A stretch of 17,953 nucleotides of DNA from an uncultured Synergistaceae bacterium (GTDB lineage Bacteria; Synergistota; Synergistia; Synergistales; Dethiosulfovibrionaceae). The notes below the pieces were generated by a model. That model worked only from the letters and a program-made list of their open reading frames with translations, searched no databases and was not told the DNA's origin. The DNA is taken from positions 1 through 17,953 of the forward strand of contig CABTYW010000041.1 in the NCBI GenBank assembly GCA_902489135.1. Direction: 5' to 3'. Positions 15,928 through 17,953 of this stretch are shown here, piece after piece. Position 1 is the stretch's first letter. Each line of letters starts with the position of its first letter. The translations under genes were made by a program, and so were the position numbers.

Positions 15928-16308
15928 ATGGGCTTTCTCTTTAAATTGGTTCAAAGAATTATCGTTCCGATCATGGTTTTCGCCGCCGCTCGGTCGCTGC
16001 TGAGCGACATTTTGCGAGGCTGGGCCCCGCGAAAGGCTTTTCGTGACGGCGAACGCGAAAATTCGAACGGCAGAACGAAAGGTGGCGCTTCAGGGAGGCG
16101 CTACCGTCAGTCGCCCTATGCCGTGTTGGGGCTGCCGCCCACGGCAAGCGACGAAGAAGTGCGCGCCCGTTACCGCCGCCTCATTGCAAAATACCACCCC
16201 GACAAATTTGCCCAGCTGAACGATCAGGAGTTTTCCGAACTGGCGGCGGAGAAGTTTCAAAGAATTCAAAGCGCCTACGACGAAATCCGACGCCGAAGAG
16301 GCCTTTAG
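15928..16308 (+). CDS. Small membrane-anchored J-domain (DnaJ-like) protein
   Basis: Protein of 126 residues. A hydrophobic N-terminal segment (about 3-25, LFKLVQRIIVPIMVFAAA) looks like a membrane anchor. A basic, glycine-containing linker (about 30-60) follows, then a compact C-terminal J domain (about 62-125) starting SPYAVLGLPPTASDEEVRARYR. The HPD tripeptide needed to stimulate Hsp70 ATPase is at 90-92 (KYHPDKF), and the helix ending QSAYDEIRRR is present. There is no Gly/Phe region, zinc-finger or client-binding domain, so it is not DnaJ itself and more likely recruits DnaK at the membrane for an unknown client. The ATG at 15928 has no clear ribosome binding site 11 bases after the upstream stop; M16 is another in-frame ATG. 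Confidence 0.82.
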   Translation: MGFLFKLVQRIIVPIMVFAAARSLLSDILRGWAPRKAFRDGERENSNGRTKGGASGRRYRQSPYAVLGLPPTASDEEVRARYRRLIAKYHPDKFAQLNDQEFSELAAEKFQRIQSAYDEIRRRRGL

Positions 16309-16326
16309 CGACGAGGACCTTTTTTT
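16299..16326 (+). terminator. Weak possible terminator after the J-domain gene
   Basis: AGGCC (16299-16303) can pair with GG-A-CCT (16315-16320) with a bulged A, followed by a T run to 16326. The stem is short and overlaps the stop codon, so this is only a candidate end for the def-to-J-domain unit. Confidence 0.4.
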
Positions 16327-16420
16327 CTGAGCATAACCCCCGCGGCTTTTTTTGACGGCTGAAAGATCGCTTTCGCGTGAAAATGTGTGTAATAAGACGT
16401 CGCCTTGCAAAGATCGCCAT

Positions 16421-16449
16421 TTGCTAAAAGCGGGAGATTATGATATATT
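16421..16449 (+). promoter_or_regulatory. Promoter of selC (extended -10)
   Basis: TTGCTA (16421-16426), a 17-base spacer and TATATT (16444-16449). The -10 is preceded by TGA, giving an extended TGn -10. Transcription would start about a dozen bases before the tRNA. The placement directly before an otherwise isolated tRNA gene supports it. Confidence 0.75.
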
Positions 16450-16467
16450 ATGGTTTCTGCAAATCGT

Positions 16468-16566
16468 GGAGACGGATGCAGTCCGGTGGCTGCCCCGGGC
16501 CTCAAACCCGCGTGAGGGGCGATTTTGATCGTCCTTGGTGTGTTCGATTCGCACACGTCTCCGCCA
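16468..16566 (+). tRNA. selC: Selenocysteine tRNA, anticodon TCA
   Basis: 99-base tRNA gene ending in an encoded CCA with discriminator G16563. Acceptor arm GGAGACG/CGTCTCC pairs perfectly, with an eighth position G16475/A16555. The D arm is the hallmark of tRNA-Sec: a six-pair stem GCAGTC/GGCTGC closing a four-base loop CGGT. The anticodon loop CCTCAAA carries TCA at 16502-16504, which reads UGA. A nine-pair variable arm (16515-16523 with 16528-16536, loop TTTG) and a five-pair T stem around TTCGATT follow. The anticodon stem has one C/C mismatch at its base. The gene has its own promoter and terminator. It implies UGA recoding, requiring SelA, SelB and SelD elsewhere in the genome. Confidence 0.95.
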
Positions 16567-16575
16567 AAAAATCAG

Positions 16576-16608
16576 GACTGCGCTTGAAAAAGCGCGGTCT
16601 TTTTTTTT
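16576..16608 (+). terminator. Intrinsic terminator of selC
   Basis: Ten-pair stem GACTGCGCTT / AAGCGCGGTC (one G/T wobble) closed by a GAAA tetraloop, 16576-16599, followed by nine T (16600-16608). It starts 10 bases after the tRNA CCA end. Confidence 0.93.
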
Positions 16609-16704
16609 GCTTTTAAGTCAATTTCGAGGTTTACCTTATGGAAAAAAATTATACAATGGAAGACAGGCCCACAGAGACGAAGGGCACGGAAATGCAAAGA
16701 CTGC

Positions 16705-16712
16705 GAGGAGGA
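16705..16712 (+). promoter_or_regulatory. Strong Shine-Dalgarno site that decides the exonuclease start
   Basis: GAGGAGGA, containing AGGAGG at 16706-16711, sits seven bases before an in-frame GTG at 16719. It competes with a weaker GAGG before the ATG at 16638. Confidence 0.6.
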
Positions 16713-16718
16713 AGTGTC

Positions 16719-17636
16719 GTGACCGCAGAAAGGGATATTTTTCTTCCGAAGAAAAAGGGCTATGTCGTTTTGGACATCGAGTCTCAGGGATACATGCGTT
16801 TTTGTCCCATTGAGATTTCCGTTGTCAGATTTTCCCGCGACGGTCAATGTCTCGATCGCTTCACCTCTCTCGTCCGTCCGCGAACGCTGAAAGTCAATCC
16901 CTACGTGACGCAGCTCACGGGCATTACCGTGGACATGGTAAAAAACGCTCCGCTGCCCGGGGCGGTTTTCGACCGGGTCAGAAGGTTCGTCAAAGATAGC
17001 GTTGTGGTTGGACACGCCGTGGGCGAAAACGACATTCCCATCGTCGATCATTTTTATACCGCCCTTTACCATCGACCGTTCACCAACCGCTATGTGGATA
17101 CCTTTTACTGGGCGCAGCAGCTCTTTCCGGCCCTCGGCCAGGGGCATTACAATCTCAAGGCGCTGGCGAAGCACTTCAGCATCACGGCGGCGGGCTTCCA
17201 TCGCGCTGAAGACGACTGCTTCACCACGGGGCGGCTGTACCAGATCCTCTCGCAGGCGGCGGAATCGCTGACGGAACAGGAGCGCCGCAGAGTCCTCTAT
17301 GAATTCGTCCACAAAAACGATCCGAAAGAGAAAAAGGCCGACAACAAAGCCATTCCGCGCTACAGTGCGCTGCCGGTGTATTCGGCGACGTCTCATCAAG
17401 GAACTCAAAACGTCATTGTGACGCTGTGGAAAAACCGCGGGCGCACCGTCATGCGGCTGAAATTTCACGAAGGCGTTCCCGAGCGCTTTGCCGGGTTCAT
17501 CGAACGACATCCCCAATGGCACTGGCATTGTCCTTCAAGCGATCTGCGGGTTGCCGAAAAAATTACGCCGCTTCAGGCCCGACGAATTATTGCGCGCCTC
17601 ATGCAATGTAGCTGCACGTTGTTCCGTCAATCGTAG
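16719..17636 (+). CDS. DnaQ-like DEDDh 3'-5' exonuclease with an unrecognised C-terminal region
   Basis: Protein of 305 residues from the GTG at 16719, or 332 from an in-frame ATG at 16638. Residues about 13-180 form a DEDDh exonuclease domain of the DNA polymerase III epsilon / PolC-exo type: D19-I-E21 (VVLDIES), LTGIT (67-71), D105 (GHAVGENDI), and H161 with D166 (HRAEDD). All five catalytic residues are present, so it should be active on DNA or RNA 3' ends. Residues about 185-305 (with NVIVTLWKNRGRTVMRLKFH and RHPQWHWHCPSSDLR) match no family I recognise. No BRCT, helicase or GIY-YIG domain is fused. It follows the selC terminator and is probably transcribed alone. Stand-alone DnaQ-like proteins serve in repair or RNA processing; the role here is unknown. 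Confidence 0.85.
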   Translation: MTAERDIFLPKKKGYVVLDIESQGYMRFCPIEISVVRFSRDGQCLDRFTSLVRPRTLKVNPYVTQLTGITVDMVKNAPLPGAVFDRVRRFVKDSVVVGHAVGENDIPIVDHFYTALYHRPFTNRYVDTFYWAQQLFPALGQGHYNLKALAKHFSITAAGFHRAEDDCFTTGRLYQILSQAAESLTEQERRRVLYEFVHKNDPKEKKADNKAIPRYSALPVYSATSHQGTQNVIVTLWKNRGRTVMRLKFHEGVPERFAGFIERHPQWHWHCPSSDLRVAEKITPLQARRIIARLMQCSCTLFRQS

Positions 17637-17869
17637 TCGCTGCGACCTCTTCCCGGGTTTTCGGGGCATGAATTCCATGTGCTCCTGATGCATGTGGTCT
17701 TTTCGCGCCGCTTGATGGAGCGCCCGGTGGAGCGTTTCCGGACAAGCTCCCGCAATGTCGATGGTCTCAAAAGCCGGACGTCTTTCTCAGAAGAAAACCT
17801 TCGCCCTGCGGACTGTGAACCCGTCGGGGAGAAAAGGGGTAAAGTATATATTTAAAAAGAATTTTGATC
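17637..17869. other. Non-coding gap with A/T-rich upstream element
   Basis: I see no supported gene here. Base composition falls to strongly A/T-rich at about 17841-17868, directly before the promoter at 17870. A small CCCG/CGGG inverted repeat lies near 17652-17665 but has no T run, so no clear terminator for the exonuclease is seen. Confidence 0.5.
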
Positions 17870-17898
17870 TTGACATGAAGCCCCATGCGAGTTAGAAT
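17870..17898 (+). promoter_or_regulatory. Near-consensus sigma-70 promoter reading off the right end
   Basis: Perfect -35 TTGACA (17870-17875), 17-base spacer, -10 TAGAAT (17893-17898), with an A/T-rich UP-like element at about 17841-17868. Transcription would begin near 17905. The gene it drives lies beyond the contig; this strength is typical of stable RNA or highly expressed genes. Confidence 0.8.
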
Positions 17899-17929
17899 AT
17901 ACAACGTTCGATGTAGGGCGGAGAGATTG

Positions 17930-17953
17930 TTTTTTTTCAAGCAGAAGACGGCA
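17930..17953 (+). other. Illumina P7 flow-cell/adapter remnant (artefact)
   Basis: Eight T (17930-17937) followed by CAAGCAGAAGACGGCA (17938-17953), the first 16 bases of the Illumina P7 oligonucleotide; the flow-cell version of P7 has a leading T run. This is not genomic sequence. The exact genome/adapter boundary among the T residues cannot be fixed. Confidence 0.95.

Noticed and set aside
16572..17528. Minus-strand open frame of 318 codons
   Set aside because: It is antisense to the exonuclease, runs into the selC terminator and shows no known domain, whereas the + strand frame has all DEDDh residues.
17688..17855. 55-codon + strand open frame after the exonuclease
   Set aside because: No ribosome binding site, Arg/Ser-rich composition without recognisable motif, and its end runs into the A/T-rich promoter element; more likely chance.

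Overview
The window is a bacterial chromosomal segment of fairly high G+C. Nearly every gene lies on the + strand, packed with tiny gaps or 1-11 bp overlaps. Both ends carry Illumina adapter sequence (positions 1-22 and about 17930-17953), so this is a whole assembled contig whose ends are technical, not biological. The first gene loses its N-terminus at the adapter junction, and the last promoter has no visible gene behind it.

Layout. (1) 23-1072: the 3' part of an MtaD-like amidohydrolase. (2) 1143-11997: a tight run alaS - ruvX - mutS - mutL - miaA - ispH - rpsA, closed by a clear intrinsic terminator at 12014-12058. The last five junctions (ruvX to rpsA) are start/stop overlaps, which suggests translational coupling. 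It joins translation (AlaS, ribosomal protein S1), tRNA modification (MiaA), isoprenoid synthesis (IspH), and DNA repair (MutS, MutL, RuvX). (3) 12141-16308: def - fmt - NUDIX hydrolase - xerD-type recombinase - purine nucleoside phosphorylase - small membrane J-domain protein. It covers formyl-Met handling, nucleotide salvage and clean-up, and chromosome dimer resolution. (4) 16421-16608: a monocistronic selenocysteine tRNA gene (selC) with its own extended -10 promoter and a 10-bp terminator. (5) 16719-17636: a DEDDh (DnaQ-like) exonuclease with an unrecognised C-terminal region. (6) 17637-17929: no convincing gene, but a near-consensus promoter with an A/T-rich upstream element firing off the right end.

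Organism. MutL carries an endonuclease motif, and MutS and MutL both carry candidate sliding-clamp motifs, so mismatch repair is of the MutH-independent type and this is not an Escherichia relative. The ispH-rpsA junction resembles the ispH/S1 fusions of some Firmicutes, and NUDIX-xerD-purine phosphorylase recalls the Bacillus nudF/ripX/pupG neighbourhood. Together with the G+C level and gene order I would guess Synergistota (gut or oral lineages such as Pyramidobacter) or a high-GC Firmicute. This is inference only. The tRNA-Sec shows the organism decodes UGA as selenocysteine somewhere, but no selenoprotein or selA/selB/selD is seen here.

I found no CRISPR array, transposon, phage module or defence system. 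The window is mostly housekeeping. The most notable points are selC, the uncharacterised exonuclease C-terminus, the ispH/rpsA junction, the strong promoter at the right edge, and the adapter-derived ends.
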